From Solirubrobacterales bacterium (GTDB lineage Bacteria > Actinomycetota > Thermoleophilia > Solirubrobacterales > Solirubrobacteraceae): a stretch of DNA of 19,335 nt. The notes below the pieces were generated by a model. It did not search any database and was not told the origin of the DNA. It was given only the letters and a program-made list of their open reading frames with translations. Positions 5,880 to 13,459 of this stretch are shown here, piece by piece. Both the position numbers and the translations under genes were made by a program. The DNA lies in the NCBI GenBank assembly GCA_003134675.1, contig PLBZ01000091.1, positions 1-19,335 on the forward strand, in the 5' to 3' direction. The number at the start of each line of letters is the position of its first letter. Position 1 is the stretch's first letter.

Positions 5880-6479
5880 ATGGCACCCAAGCAACGTCAA
5901 GTCCGGATTGAACAGCGCGGCGGCTTCGAGGCGATTCAGGCACTCGAGCAGCGCTCTGACGAGGAGCTGGAGAGCGAGACCAAGTACAAGTCGGCCGCGC
6001 TGGCGATCCTCGGCGCGCGTGCGTCTGAGCGTTTCGATGCGGAGAGCGCGCGTGGCTACTTCCAGCGCGCGATCGCCGCCGCCCGTCCGCAGGAGCGGAT
6101 GCAGATCCGCCGTATGGCTGACGCGTCGCTGGCGCTCGCAGAACGCCGCGCGGGCGATCTGAAGGACGCCGTCGAGCGCCTCGGCCAGGCTCCTCCGAGT
6201 GGCCGTCAGATGTTCGCGCTTAGGGCAATGGGGATGCTCATCCCGCCCGCTTCTGCGGGGATCCTCGCACGCCTGCGAGGAATCCTTTTGATCCTTGCAC
6301 TGATCATCGTGTTGCTCGCGCTCGGCCTCGGGCTCGTGGAGCTGATCTCGCTGCCGTTTGGCGGTCTCGGCCTCGCGCCAGGGGTGCTGCTCGGTCTATT
6401 CCTCGTGATCGCCGTCCTTGGAGTGATCGCAGCTGTCGGCCGACGCCGACGAGATCGAGCGCAAAAAGCCACAGGCTAA
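5880..6479 (+). CDS. Two-pass membrane protein with helical N-terminal domain, 199 aa
   Basis: Residues 1-120 are soluble, charged and helical. Phrases such as ESARGYFQRAIAAARPQERM and ADASLALAERRAGDLKDAVE have the spacing of TPR-like helical pairs. Residues 134-155 and 166-187 are membrane helices joined by a short Gly-rich loop, and the protein ends in a basic cytoplasmic tail (GRRRRDRAQKATG). It would be anchored with both ends inside. I do not recognise a named family. It precedes the lipid kinase gene by 46 bases on the same strand, but that gene has its own apparent -10 box, so co-transcription is uncertain. The overlapping frame from 5869 lacks any membrane or domain pattern and was rejected. 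Confidence 0.7.
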   Translation: MAPKQRQVRIEQRGGFEAIQALEQRSDEELESETKYKSAALAILGARASERFDAESARGYFQRAIAAARPQERMQIRRMADASLALAERRAGDLKDAVERLGQAPPSGRQMFALRAMGMLIPPASAGILARLRGILLILALIIVLLALGLGLVELISLPFGGLGLAPGVLLGLFLVIAVLGVIAAVGRRRRDRAQKATG

Positions 6480-6513
6480 GCGGTCGAGCAGGGGTGGAAG
6501 CTGTTAGCCCCAA

Positions 6514-6519
6514 TACGAT
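6514..6519 (+). promoter_or_regulatory. Candidate -10 box of the lipid kinase-murT-gatD operon
   Basis: TACGAT is followed by six bases (GGCTCG) and the GTG at 6526. The identical hexamer and spacing occur before the MazG-like gene. No SD sequence precedes this GTG, so a leaderless mRNA is likely. Confidence 0.45.
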
Positions 6520-6525
6520 GGCTCG

Positions 6526-7518
6526 GTGTCCACTCGTGTCTGTCTAATCGTCAACCCGTCTGCCGGCGGCGGCAAGGCTGGGCGGATCGCGCCGGAAGTG
6601 GAGCGGACCCTGCGCGAGGAAGGGCTGCAGGTGCGCCGCGTCGACACCCGCGACCTCGACCATGCTCGCTTGCTCGCGGACGAGGGCGCGCGCGCCGGCG
6701 AGACGGTCGTGGCGCTCAGTGGCGATGGCATGATCGGCGTGGTGGCCGACGTGCTGCGGCGGATTCCCGGTGCGGTGATGGGCGTGCTTCCCGGCGGTCG
6801 CGGAAACGACCTTGCGCGCGTACTTGGAATTCCCCGTGATCCACTAGAGGCGTGTGCCGTGATCGCTGCCGGGGTCTCACGCCCGATGGACATCGGAGAG
6901 GTCGACACACCCGACGAATCAGGTGTTCGTGCGTTTGTGGGCATCGCCTCAGCCGGCTTTGACAGCGATGCGAACCGCATCGCAAACGAGGCTCCGTCCT
7001 GGCTCGGCGGCCTGGTCTACGCATACGGCGCCCTGCGCGCGCTCGCCTCGTGGCGTCCGGCGCGCTTTGAGATCGAACTCGACGGCTCGGGCGAGCGCCG
7101 TGCATTCAGGGGCTACTCCGTGGGGGTCGCGAACTCGAAGGCTTATGGCGGCGGGATGCTCGCTGCGCCCGACGCGATGCTCGACGACGGTCTGCTCGAG
7201 GTCGTCACGTGCGAACACATCAGTCGCTTCGGTTTTTTGACGAAACTGTTGCCGCGAGTTTTCAAGGGCACCCATGTGGAGCTGCCGACGGTGCGCGTGT
7301 TCAGGGCGCGGGAGGTCGAAATCTTCGCGGACCGCCCCTTCGCACTGTATGCCGACGGCGATCCGATTGGCGAGTTGCCCGTGCGGGTGCGCGCCGTGCA
7401 CGGCGCTGTGTCCGTGCTCGTCCCCGCCGAGGCCACCGGAGCGGCCTCGGCGTTCTCGTCGTCTCCCCTCCCCTCCACGCCGGCTACTGGATCGACCGAG
7501 CCATCGGCGGCCCACTGA
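6526..7518 (+). CDS. Diacylglycerol/sphingosine kinase-family lipid kinase
   Basis: Family members phosphorylate diacylglycerol or related lipids with ATP at the membrane. The 330-residue protein begins with the nucleotide-binding NPSAGGGKA (10-18), followed by ALSGDGMIG (63-71), a variant of the usual GGDGT loop with Ser for the first Gly and Met for Thr. LPGGRGNDLAR (88-98) and the C-terminal APDAMLDDGLLEV (214-226) and YADGDP (275-280) motifs match the DAGK catalytic and YegS/DgkB-type folds. The last 25 residues are Ser/Thr/Pro-rich and look disordered. GTG 6526 fits both the fold start and the promoter. The TGA stop overlaps the murT ATG (TGATG), so translation is probably coupled. Being first in an operon with murT/gatD suggests a role in envelope lipid recycling; the substrate is unknown. 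Confidence 0.88.
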   Translation: MSTRVCLIVNPSAGGGKAGRIAPEVERTLREEGLQVRRVDTRDLDHARLLADEGARAGETVVALSGDGMIGVVADVLRRIPGAVMGVLPGGRGNDLARVLGIPRDPLEACAVIAAGVSRPMDIGEVDTPDESGVRAFVGIASAGFDSDANRIANEAPSWLGGLVYAYGALRALASWRPARFEIELDGSGERRAFRGYSVGVANSKAYGGGMLAAPDAMLDDGLLEVVTCEHISRFGFLTKLLPRVFKGTHVELPTVRVFRAREVEIFADRPFALYADGDPIGELPVRVRAVHGAVSVLVPAEATGAASAFSSSPLPSTPATGSTEPSAAH

Positions 7519-8948
7519 TGGCGGGACTGCTCGCACCCAAGCTCGCCCTGGCGAGGGCGGTTGGCGCGGTCTCGCGCCTGCGCGGCGGTGGCGCATCGAG
7601 CGCGCCGGGGAAGGTTCTGATGCGTCTCGACCCCAGCGCGATCGGCAAGCTTGGAGGACGCCTGCAGCGAGGCAGCGTGCTCGTGTCAGCGACGAATGGC
7701 AAGACCACGACGACCACGATGCTCGCTGAGATCCTCGAGCGGGCCGGTCTGTCGTTGGTACACAACCAAACGGGGGCGAACATGGCGGGTGGCATCGCCT
7801 CCAGCCTGCTCGCTGCCACCGACTCCCGCGGGCGCATCTCAGGTGAGCTGGGTTTGTTTGAGGTGGACGAGCTGTGGCTCGACTCGCTGGCCGCCCAACT
7901 GCGCCCGCGCGCAGTCCTGCTGGGGAATCTATTTCGCGATCAGCTCGACCGCTACGGCGAGCTGGAGACGATCGTCGATCGCTGGGCTGCAGCCGTGCGT
8001 ACAGGCCCCGCCCGCGACTCGATGCTGGTCCTGAACGCAGACGACCCTGTGATCGCCGATCTCGGTCGTGAGCGTGACGCGCCGGTCCTGTACTTCGGTA
8101 TCGAGGACGACTCGCTCGCGCTGGAAGGGATGGCACACGCCGCCGATGCAAAGCACTGCCGCCGCTGCGGTGCGCCGTACGTGTTCGAGGCGGTCTACCT
8201 CGGCCACCTCGGCCACTACCACTGCCCGAGCTGTGGCCAAGCGCGCCCCGTGCCCACCGTGATCGCGACACACGTCACCCTTCAGGGCGTCCAGACAGCC
8301 AGCTTCACCTTGCAGACCCCGGCAGGCGAAGCCGAGGTCGCTCTGTCCCTGCCAGGTCTCTACAACGTCTACAACGCGCTCGCGGCTGCGGCGCTGGCTA
8401 CGGCGCTGGAAGTGGGCCTTCCCGAGATCGTCGCTGGGCTGCAGGGCACGAAGGCTGCGTTCGGCCGCGCCGAGACGGTGACGCTCGACCTCGAGCTCAC
8501 ACGAGGCGCTGCCGGGGGGCAGAAATCTAACCAACGCGACCTGCAGATCATGCTCGTCAAGAACCCAGCCGGCGCCAACGAGGTGCTGCGCACGCTCGCT
8601 CTCGAGCCGGGCGAACACGATCTGCTCGGAGTCCTCAATGACAAGATTGCCGACGGGCGTGACGTGTCGTGGATCTGGGACGCCGACTTCGAGCTGCTTG
8701 CCGGGCGGGTAAGACGGGCCACATGCAGCGGCACCCGCGCTCCCGAGCTTGCGCTGCGCCTGAAGTACGCGGGAATCGATCCTGCGCATATCCGAGTGCA
8801 GGAGGATCTTGAGAGCGCCCTTCGCGAAGCCGCAGGCGACCGTTCCGATCCACACGCGCCGCTGTATGCGCTGCCCACCTACACCGCGATGCTCGCCATG
8901 CGTGAGCTGCTCGTCGCACGGGGCGAGGCTCGCAGCGCATGGTCGTGA
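7518..8948 (+). CDS. murT: Lipid II isoglutaminyl synthase, Mur-ligase subunit MurT
   Basis: MurT activates the alpha-carboxyl of D-Glu in the lipid II stem peptide with ATP, and GatD supplies ammonia to form D-isoglutamine. The 476-residue protein has the Mur-ligase P-loop ATNGKTTT (58-65), the central-domain motifs NQTGANMAGG (83-92) and LGNLFRDQLDRYGE (135-148), and a MurT-specific zinc ribbon inserted in the central domain (Cys214, Cys217, Cys236, Cys239 in CRRCG and CPSCG). The DUF1727 C-terminal domain includes DVSWIWDADFE (382-392), which carries the Asp contributing to the GatD active site in the S. aureus complex. The ATG at 7518 overlaps the preceding stop by one base. The frame is open upstream but antisense-like there. 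The stop overlaps the methyltransferase start by 10 bases. Confidence 0.95.
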   Translation: MAGLLAPKLALARAVGAVSRLRGGGASSAPGKVLMRLDPSAIGKLGGRLQRGSVLVSATNGKTTTTTMLAEILERAGLSLVHNQTGANMAGGIASSLLAATDSRGRISGELGLFEVDELWLDSLAAQLRPRAVLLGNLFRDQLDRYGELETIVDRWAAAVRTGPARDSMLVLNADDPVIADLGRERDAPVLYFGIEDDSLALEGMAHAADAKHCRRCGAPYVFEAVYLGHLGHYHCPSCGQARPVPTVIATHVTLQGVQTASFTLQTPAGEAEVALSLPGLYNVYNALAAAALATALEVGLPEIVAGLQGTKAAFGRAETVTLDLELTRGAAGGQKSNQRDLQIMLVKNPAGANEVLRTLALEPGEHDLLGVLNDKIADGRDVSWIWDADFELLAGRVRRATCSGTRAPELALRLKYAGIDPAHIRVQEDLESALREAAGDRSDPHAPLYALPTYTAMLAMRELLVARGEARSAWS

Positions 8949-9682
8949 CTTCGACAGAGGTCATCTGGCACGACCTGGAGTGCGGCTCATACCTCGCCGA
9001 CCTGCCGCTGTGGCGGGAGCTGGCCGGCATGGTTCGTGGTCCCATCCTCGACATGGGCGCTGGCACGGGCCGGGTGACGCTCGACCTCGTCGGTGCGGGC
9101 CATCTCGTGATCGCGCTCGACCTCGATCCTGACCTGCTTGAAGCGTTGCAAGACCGTGCAGGCAGCCTACAGGTGGAGACGGTACGCGCCGATGCGCGCT
9201 CGTTCGACTTGGATCGAAGCGACTTTGTTCTGTGCCTCGTGCCGATGCAAACCGTTCAATTGCTGGGCGGCGCAACCGAGCGAGCCGCGTTCTTGCGCTG
9301 CGCACGCACCCATCTGCGCCCCGGCGGGTTGCTTGCCTGCGCGATCGTCACTGAACTGGAGCCGTTTGACATAGCCGCCGGCTCATCCGGACCTACGCCC
9401 GAGACGGCGCGGGTCGGCGAGACCCTCTATGTCAGTCGTGCCACGAGCGTACGGGTGCTCCCACGCCGCATCCTGATCGAACGTGAGCGGCAGGTCATCT
9501 CGCCTGGTACGCCTCCCGCCAATGAGCCAGCGTGGGAGCAAAATGTCGTGGAGCTTGCCCGTGTCAGTGCAGCAGAGCTCGAATACGAGGCCTCACAGGC
9601 GGGGCTGGTTCCAGAGCCTGCTCTGAAGATCGCGCCTACCGATGAGCATGTTGGCAGCACGGTGGTGATGCTGCGTGCTTGA
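8939..9682 (+). CDS. Class I SAM-dependent methyltransferase between murT and gatD
   Basis: This 247-residue protein has a Rossmann methyltransferase fold. Motif I is ILDMGAGTGR (36-45), the acidic residue binding the SAM ribose is Asp61 in LVIALDLDP, motif II is RADARSFDL (about 84-92), and DFVLCLVPM with HLRPGGLLACAIV follows. The substrate cannot be read from the sequence; there is no DNA, RNA or protein-specific motif. It starts 10 bases inside murT (ATG 8939; GTG 8945, forming GTGA with the murT stop, is also possible), and its stop overlaps the gatD GTG by 8 bases, so it is translated as part of the murT-gatD unit. The position suggests an envelope or lipid II-related substrate, but it may be a passenger. 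Confidence 0.85.
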   Translation: MVVTSTEVIWHDLECGSYLADLPLWRELAGMVRGPILDMGAGTGRVTLDLVGAGHLVIALDLDPDLLEALQDRAGSLQVETVRADARSFDLDRSDFVLCLVPMQTVQLLGGATERAAFLRCARTHLRPGGLLACAIVTELEPFDIAAGSSGPTPETARVGETLYVSRATSVRVLPRRILIERERQVISPGTPPANEPAWEQNVVELARVSAAELEYEASQAGLVPEPALKIAPTDEHVGSTVVMLRA

Positions 9683-10469
9683 ACCCGCGGGTGCTACTTC
9701 CTTGCCTGCCACACCCGCGCATCGTGTTCTGCGCGTCTGCGCGCTCTACCCGGATCTGATGAACATCTACGCCGACCGCGGCAACCTGCTGGTGCTCGCG
9801 CATCGCTGCGCCTGGCGCGGGATCGGCTTCGAGCTGTCCTCCAGTGGGATCGGCGAGCCGCTGTACCCAGACGCCCACGACCTCTTCTATCTGGGCGGCG
9901 GCCAGGACCGCGATCAGCGCCTATGCGCCGAAGACCTGATCGAGACCAAGCGCTCTGCGCTCCACGGCGCCGCCGCGCGCGAGGCGGTGGTTCTGGGGGT
10001 GTGTGGCGGCTATCAGCTGCTCGGACACTCCTATTCGCTCGGCGCGGACGAGATCCCCGGCGTTGGCCTGCTCGATGTGCGCACCGTTCGTGAGGACGGT
10101 CCTCGCCTGATCGGCAATATCGCGATCGAGGTGTCGCTCGGTGACGGCAGCCCAGCCACTGATGGCAATGATCGAATCCTTGCCGGGTTCGAGAACCACG
10201 GCGGGCGAACCTACCTCGGCCCGGACGCTCGTGCGCTAGGTCGTGTTGTCAAGGGTCACGGCAATGACGGGCGGAGTGGCTTCGAGGGCGTGCGCAATGG
10301 CAACACGATCGGCACCTACCTGCACGGCCCCCTTCTGCCCAAAAATGCTTGGTTCGCAGACTGGCTGATCGCCACCTCTCTTCGCATCGAGGGGAGCGAG
10401 CTTGCGGCGCTTGACGATGGTCTGGAGAAGGCCGCGCATTTGAGCGCGCGCCACGCGGCTGGGCTCTGA
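9675..10469 (+). CDS. gatD: Lipid II isoglutaminyl synthase, glutaminase subunit GatD
   Basis: This is a CobB/CobQ-like class I glutamine amidotransferase. It releases ammonia from glutamine for MurT, which amidates D-Glu of lipid II. Nucleophile Cys110 lies in LGVCGGYQLLG and the paired His217 in GTYLHGPLLPKN. The N-terminal LYPDLMNIYADRGN (24-37) and LGGGQDRDQ (73-81) motifs are standard for GatD. Length (264) is a little above the S. aureus protein because of about 18 extra N-terminal residues; a later start near VLRVCALYP is possible, but GTG 9675 keeps the 8-base overlap with the methyltransferase. It is the last gene of the lipid kinase-murT-methyltransferase-gatD run; 101 bases follow before the MazG-like gene with its own promoter. 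Confidence 0.93.
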   Translation: MLEPAGATSLPATPAHRVLRVCALYPDLMNIYADRGNLLVLAHRCAWRGIGFELSSSGIGEPLYPDAHDLFYLGGGQDRDQRLCAEDLIETKRSALHGAAAREAVVLGVCGGYQLLGHSYSLGADEIPGVGLLDVRTVREDGPRLIGNIAIEVSLGDGSPATDGNDRILAGFENHGGRTYLGPDARALGRVVKGHGNDGRSGFEGVRNGNTIGTYLHGPLLPKNAWFADWLIATSLRIEGSELAALDDGLEKAAHLSARHAAGL

Positions 10470-10558
10470 CGCCGGCGGAGCGGTGTCATTGGAGGCCGCG
10501 TCGAGACCGACATCCGCAAATTCGAAGGTTGCGGAGCGGACCAGCGCCGCTGTGCTCT

Positions 10559-10564
10559 TACGAT
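10559..10564 (+). promoter_or_regulatory. Candidate -10 box of the MazG-like gene
   Basis: TACGAT, then six bases (TCGACC), then GTG 10571. It is the same hexamer and spacing as at the lipid kinase. It also decides the start, because the frame is open upstream to 10529 with residues that do not belong to the fold. Confidence 0.45.
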
Positions 10565-10570
10565 TCGACC

Positions 10571-10897
10571 GTGGAGCTATCCGAGTACCAGCGCCTTTCG
10601 CGAAGTACCGCGCAGTATCCGCGCAATGAGGCACTCACCTACCCAGCGCTCGGGTTGGCCGGGGAGGCGGGGGAGTTCGCCGATCACGCGAAGAAGGTGA
10701 TTCGCGACGACGGCGGTGAAGTCACGGCCGGCCGGCGTGAAGCTATGGCCAAGGAGCTAGGGGACGTCCTCTGGTATGTCGCCCAGCTTGCAAGCGAGCT
10801 GGAGCTCGACCTCGACGAGATCGCCCAAGCGAACCTCGACAAGCTGCTCTCCCGCCAGCGCCGCGGCGTCCTTTCTGGCAGCGGCGACGACCGCTAG
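10571..10897 (+). CDS. MazG-like nucleoside triphosphate pyrophosphohydrolase
   Basis: Small all-alpha NTP pyrophosphohydrolases of this family cleave (d)NTPs to the monophosphate and PPi, cleaning the nucleotide pool or lowering ppGpp precursors. In the 108-residue product, Glu32 and Glu35 (GEAGEFADH) and Glu62 and Asp65 (KELGDVLWYV) make the metal-binding EXXE...EXXD signature, and YPALGLAGEAGE is the usual lead-in. Only one MazG domain is present, so it is the short form, not the two-domain MazG of E. coli. GTG 10571 is chosen from the promoter spacing and the fold start. It converges with hflX, the stops being 18 bases apart, with no obvious terminator hairpin between them. Confidence 0.88.
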   Translation: MELSEYQRLSRSTAQYPRNEALTYPALGLAGEAGEFADHAKKVIRDDGGEVTAGRREAMAKELGDVLWYVAQLASELELDLDEIAQANLDKLLSRQRRGVLSGSGDDR

Positions 10898-10915
10898 GAC
10901 GACGCCCCCAGCAAG

Positions 10916-12280
10916 CTAAGACGCGACGGCGAACTTAGCGAAGCGCTCAGCCGCTCTTTGTGGCAGCAGCGCTCGGACATGGACGCCCTCGGGGGTGTCA
11001 TCTCGTGATAGATCCCCCGCTAGCTCGTGCAGCTCTGCCAGGCTGCCACCGTCCGCGTAGGGCACAAGCAGCTCGACTTTGCACAGCATGTGCTCAAGCT
11101 CTGCTTCGAAGCGCGCGTTTAGCTCCACCAGACCCTCGCCCGTCACGCCGCTTACGAGCATTGTGCCGGGATAGCGCAAGCGCAGCTCGTCACGTTCCTG
11201 CTCGTCGAGCAGATCGATCTTGTTCAAGACCAGCAGCCTCGGGCGGTCGCCGGCGCCGATCTCCTCCAGCGTCTCCTCGACGGCGTGCTGCATTGTCTCG
11301 GCCTGCATCTCGGGCGCGGAGGCGTCGAGCACGTGGGCCAGCAGATCGGCGCGGCGGGTCTCCTCCAGCGTCGCGCTGAAGGCATCCACCAGCTGGTGTG
11401 GCAGCTTGCTGATGAAGCCGACCGTGTCACTCACCAGGTACTTCCTCCCCGAGTGACTCCGGCTCGCATGGTGGCCGTCGCCATTGCACGCAGCGCTCCC
11501 GATCGGCCCGATCGTCCGTGTCGTCGGGTCGAGCGTGTGAAACAGCCTGTCTCGCACCCCCACCTCCGCGCCCGTCAGCACGTTCAGCAGCGTCGACTTA
11601 CCGGCGTTCGTATACCCGACGAGCGCTACCGTGGGCAGAGCCGCGCGCTCGCGCTCGGCTCTCATCACCTGACGCGTGCCCTTCACATGCTCCAGCCTGC
11701 GACGCAACGCGGAGATCCTGTCACGTGCCAGCCGTCGGTCGGTCTCGATCTGGCTCTCCCCCGGTCCCCGCGTGCCGATTCCCCCGCCGAGGCGCTCGAG
11801 GTGTGTCCACAGTCCGCGCATTCGCGCAAGGTTGTATTCCAACTGCGCAAGCTCGACCTGGAGCTTGCCCTCCGCGCTGCCCGCGTGCGCGGCGAAGATG
11901 TCAAGGATCACCGTCGTGCGATCGACCACCGGCAACCCCAACGCCTCCTCCAGATTTCGCTCCTGGCGCGGGGTCAGCTCGTCGTCGCAGGCGATCACGT
12001 TTGCGTCAGCTTGCTTCGCAGCCTCCTTCGCCTCGACCACCTTGCCGGAGCCGAGATAAGTGTTCGGATGCGGCAGCTCGCGACGCTGGACCATCTCCCC
12101 CACAACCGCCACCCCCGCGGTGCGCAGCAACTCCTCCAGCTCGCCAAGGTCATCACCTTCGGGCAACGCCGCGATGCAAAACGCCCGCTGAACCGCGCGC
12201 TGCTTAGACGGTAAGCCGTTTGCCGCGGCGTGCGAGCGATTCGAAGTGGTCCCTGTGCGCCCGTTTCGGCTTCGATCCAT
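10916..12280 (-). CDS. hflX: GTPase HflX
   Basis: HflX is a ribosome-binding GTPase that can split stalled or hibernating 70S ribosomes. The 454-residue protein has the N-terminal HflX domain with LPHPNTYLGSGK (69-80) and the signature GGGIGTRGPGE (165-175), followed by the G domain: G1 GYTNAGKST (222-230), DPTTR (251-255), G3 DTVGF (285-289) and G4 NKID (353-356). The loop between DPTTR and DTVGF (256-284) is longer than usual, with a Gly/Ser/His-rich insertion of roughly a dozen residues. It is the last gene of the miaA-dapF-dapL-hflX operon, beginning 12 bases after the dapL stop with GAGAG as a plausible ribosome site. The first 25 residues are polar and probably disordered. Confidence 0.95.
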   Translation of the reverse strand: MDRSRNGRTGTTSNRSHAAANGLPSKQRAVQRAFCIAALPEGDDLGELEELLRTAGVAVVGEMVQRRELPHPNTYLGSGKVVEAKEAAKQADANVIACDDELTPRQERNLEEALGLPVVDRTTVILDIFAAHAGSAEGKLQVELAQLEYNLARMRGLWTHLERLGGGIGTRGPGESQIETDRRLARDRISALRRRLEHVKGTRQVMRAERERAALPTVALVGYTNAGKSTLLNVLTGAEVGVRDRLFHTLDPTTRTIGPIGSAACNGDGHHASRSHSGRKYLVSDTVGFISKLPHQLVDAFSATLEETRRADLLAHVLDASAPEMQAETMQHAVEETLEEIGAGDRPRLLVLNKIDLLDEQERDELRLRYPGTMLVSGVTGEGLVELNARFEAELEHMLCKVELLVPYADGGSLAELHELAGDLSRDDTPEGVHVRALLPQRAAERFAKFAVAS

Positions 12281-12292
12281 TCAACTCTCAGT

Positions 12293-13459
12293 CTAGGACC
12301 CCAGCTTGCCCAGGCGCTCGACCGCCTCCAGCAGACGATCATCGGGCGTCGTCAAGGAGATCCGGAACCAGCCCTCCCCAGCCGGGCCGTAGATCGCGCC
12401 GGGCGAGAGCACGACGGCTACCTGCTCGAGCACGTGCTCGCAGTACGCCTCGGAGCTCTCGTAGCCCGCCGGGATTGGCGCCCACACATAGATCGTGCTG
12501 CGCGGCGGATGCACCTCGACGCCGATCCCCCGCAGCGCCTCGCAGACGAGATCGCGGCGACGTCTGTACAGCTCGTTCATCGAGGCGACCTCCACGTCCC
12601 CGTCAGGCGAGAGGGCAGCAACCCCGGCCAGCTGCACGGCCTCAAACAGGCCGGAGTCGATATTTGTCTTCAGCCGCCAATAGGTCTCGACCGTCTCGGC
12701 GTTCCCGACCACGACCGCGCAGCGCCAGCCGGTCATGTTGTAGCCCTTCGACAGCGAAAAGACCTCGATCCCGACCTCCTTCGCCCCCGGCGTCGCCAGG
12801 AACGAGGGCGCGCGATAGCCGTCGAAGACGATCTCCGAGTAGGCGTTGTCGTGCACGACGAGAATCTCGTGCTCGCGGGCGAACTCGACGACCCGCTCGA
12901 AGAAGCCCGCAGGCACAACCGCGCCGGTCGGGTTGTTCGGGTAGTTCAGGAACATCAGCTTCGCCCTGCGTGCGACCTGCTCATCGATCGCATCTAAGTC
13001 CGGGACGAAGCCCAGCTTTGGCTCGAGCGCCATCAGCACTGGCTCTGCTCCAGCCAGCCACGGGCCGGCGGTGTACACCGGATAGCCCGGGTCAGCGGCA
13101 AGTGCGTAATCCCCCGGATCGAGGAACGCGAGGTTCAGATTGAAGATCGCCTCCTTCGCGCCGATCGCTGGGATGATCTCCCGCTCGGGGTCGAGCTCGA
13201 CATCGAAGCGCCGTTCATAAAAATCGCTCACCGCCACGCGAAAGTCCGCGCGCCCCCGGTTCGACGGGTAGCGGTGCGTCTCCGGCTCGGTTACCGCCTC
13301 CTGCATCGCCTCTACCACCAGCGGTGAGGTCGGACGGTCGGGGTCGCCGATACCGAGGCTGATCACGTCTACACCAGCGGCGCGCTTGGCGGCGATCTTG
13401 CGCTCCATCTCGGCAAACGCATACGGCGGGATGCGCTCCAAGCGTTTACTCGGTCTCAT
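12293..13459 (-). CDS. dapL: LL-diaminopimelate aminotransferase-like enzyme
   Basis: This fold type I PLP aminotransferase (388 residues) most resembles DapL, which converts tetrahydrodipicolinate directly to LL-diaminopimelate. The PLP lysine is Lys238 in SLSKGYNMTGWR. NYPNNPTGA (172-180), DNAYSE (204-209) and the carboxylate-binding Arg366 in WFRISLT are present. The N-terminal IPPYAFAEMERK and ISLGIGDPD (33-41) are typical of the DapL/aspartate aminotransferase branch. An N-succinyl-DAP aminotransferase (DapC) role is the main alternative. Its ATG lies 14 bases inside the end of dapF, so the two are translated together, which supports a role in DAP supply. Confidence 0.82.
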   Translation of the reverse strand: MRPSKRLERIPPYAFAEMERKIAAKRAAGVDVISLGIGDPDRPTSPLVVEAMQEAVTEPETHRYPSNRGRADFRVAVSDFYERRFDVELDPEREIIPAIGAKEAIFNLNLAFLDPGDYALAADPGYPVYTAGPWLAGAEPVLMALEPKLGFVPDLDAIDEQVARRAKLMFLNYPNNPTGAVVPAGFFERVVEFAREHEILVVHDNAYSEIVFDGYRAPSFLATPGAKEVGIEVFSLSKGYNMTGWRCAVVVGNAETVETYWRLKTNIDSGLFEAVQLAGVAALSPDGDVEVASMNELYRRRRDLVCEALRGIGVEVHPPRSTIYVWAPIPAGYESSEAYCEHVLEQVAVVLSPGAIYGPAGEGWFRISLTTPDDRLLEAVERLGKLGS

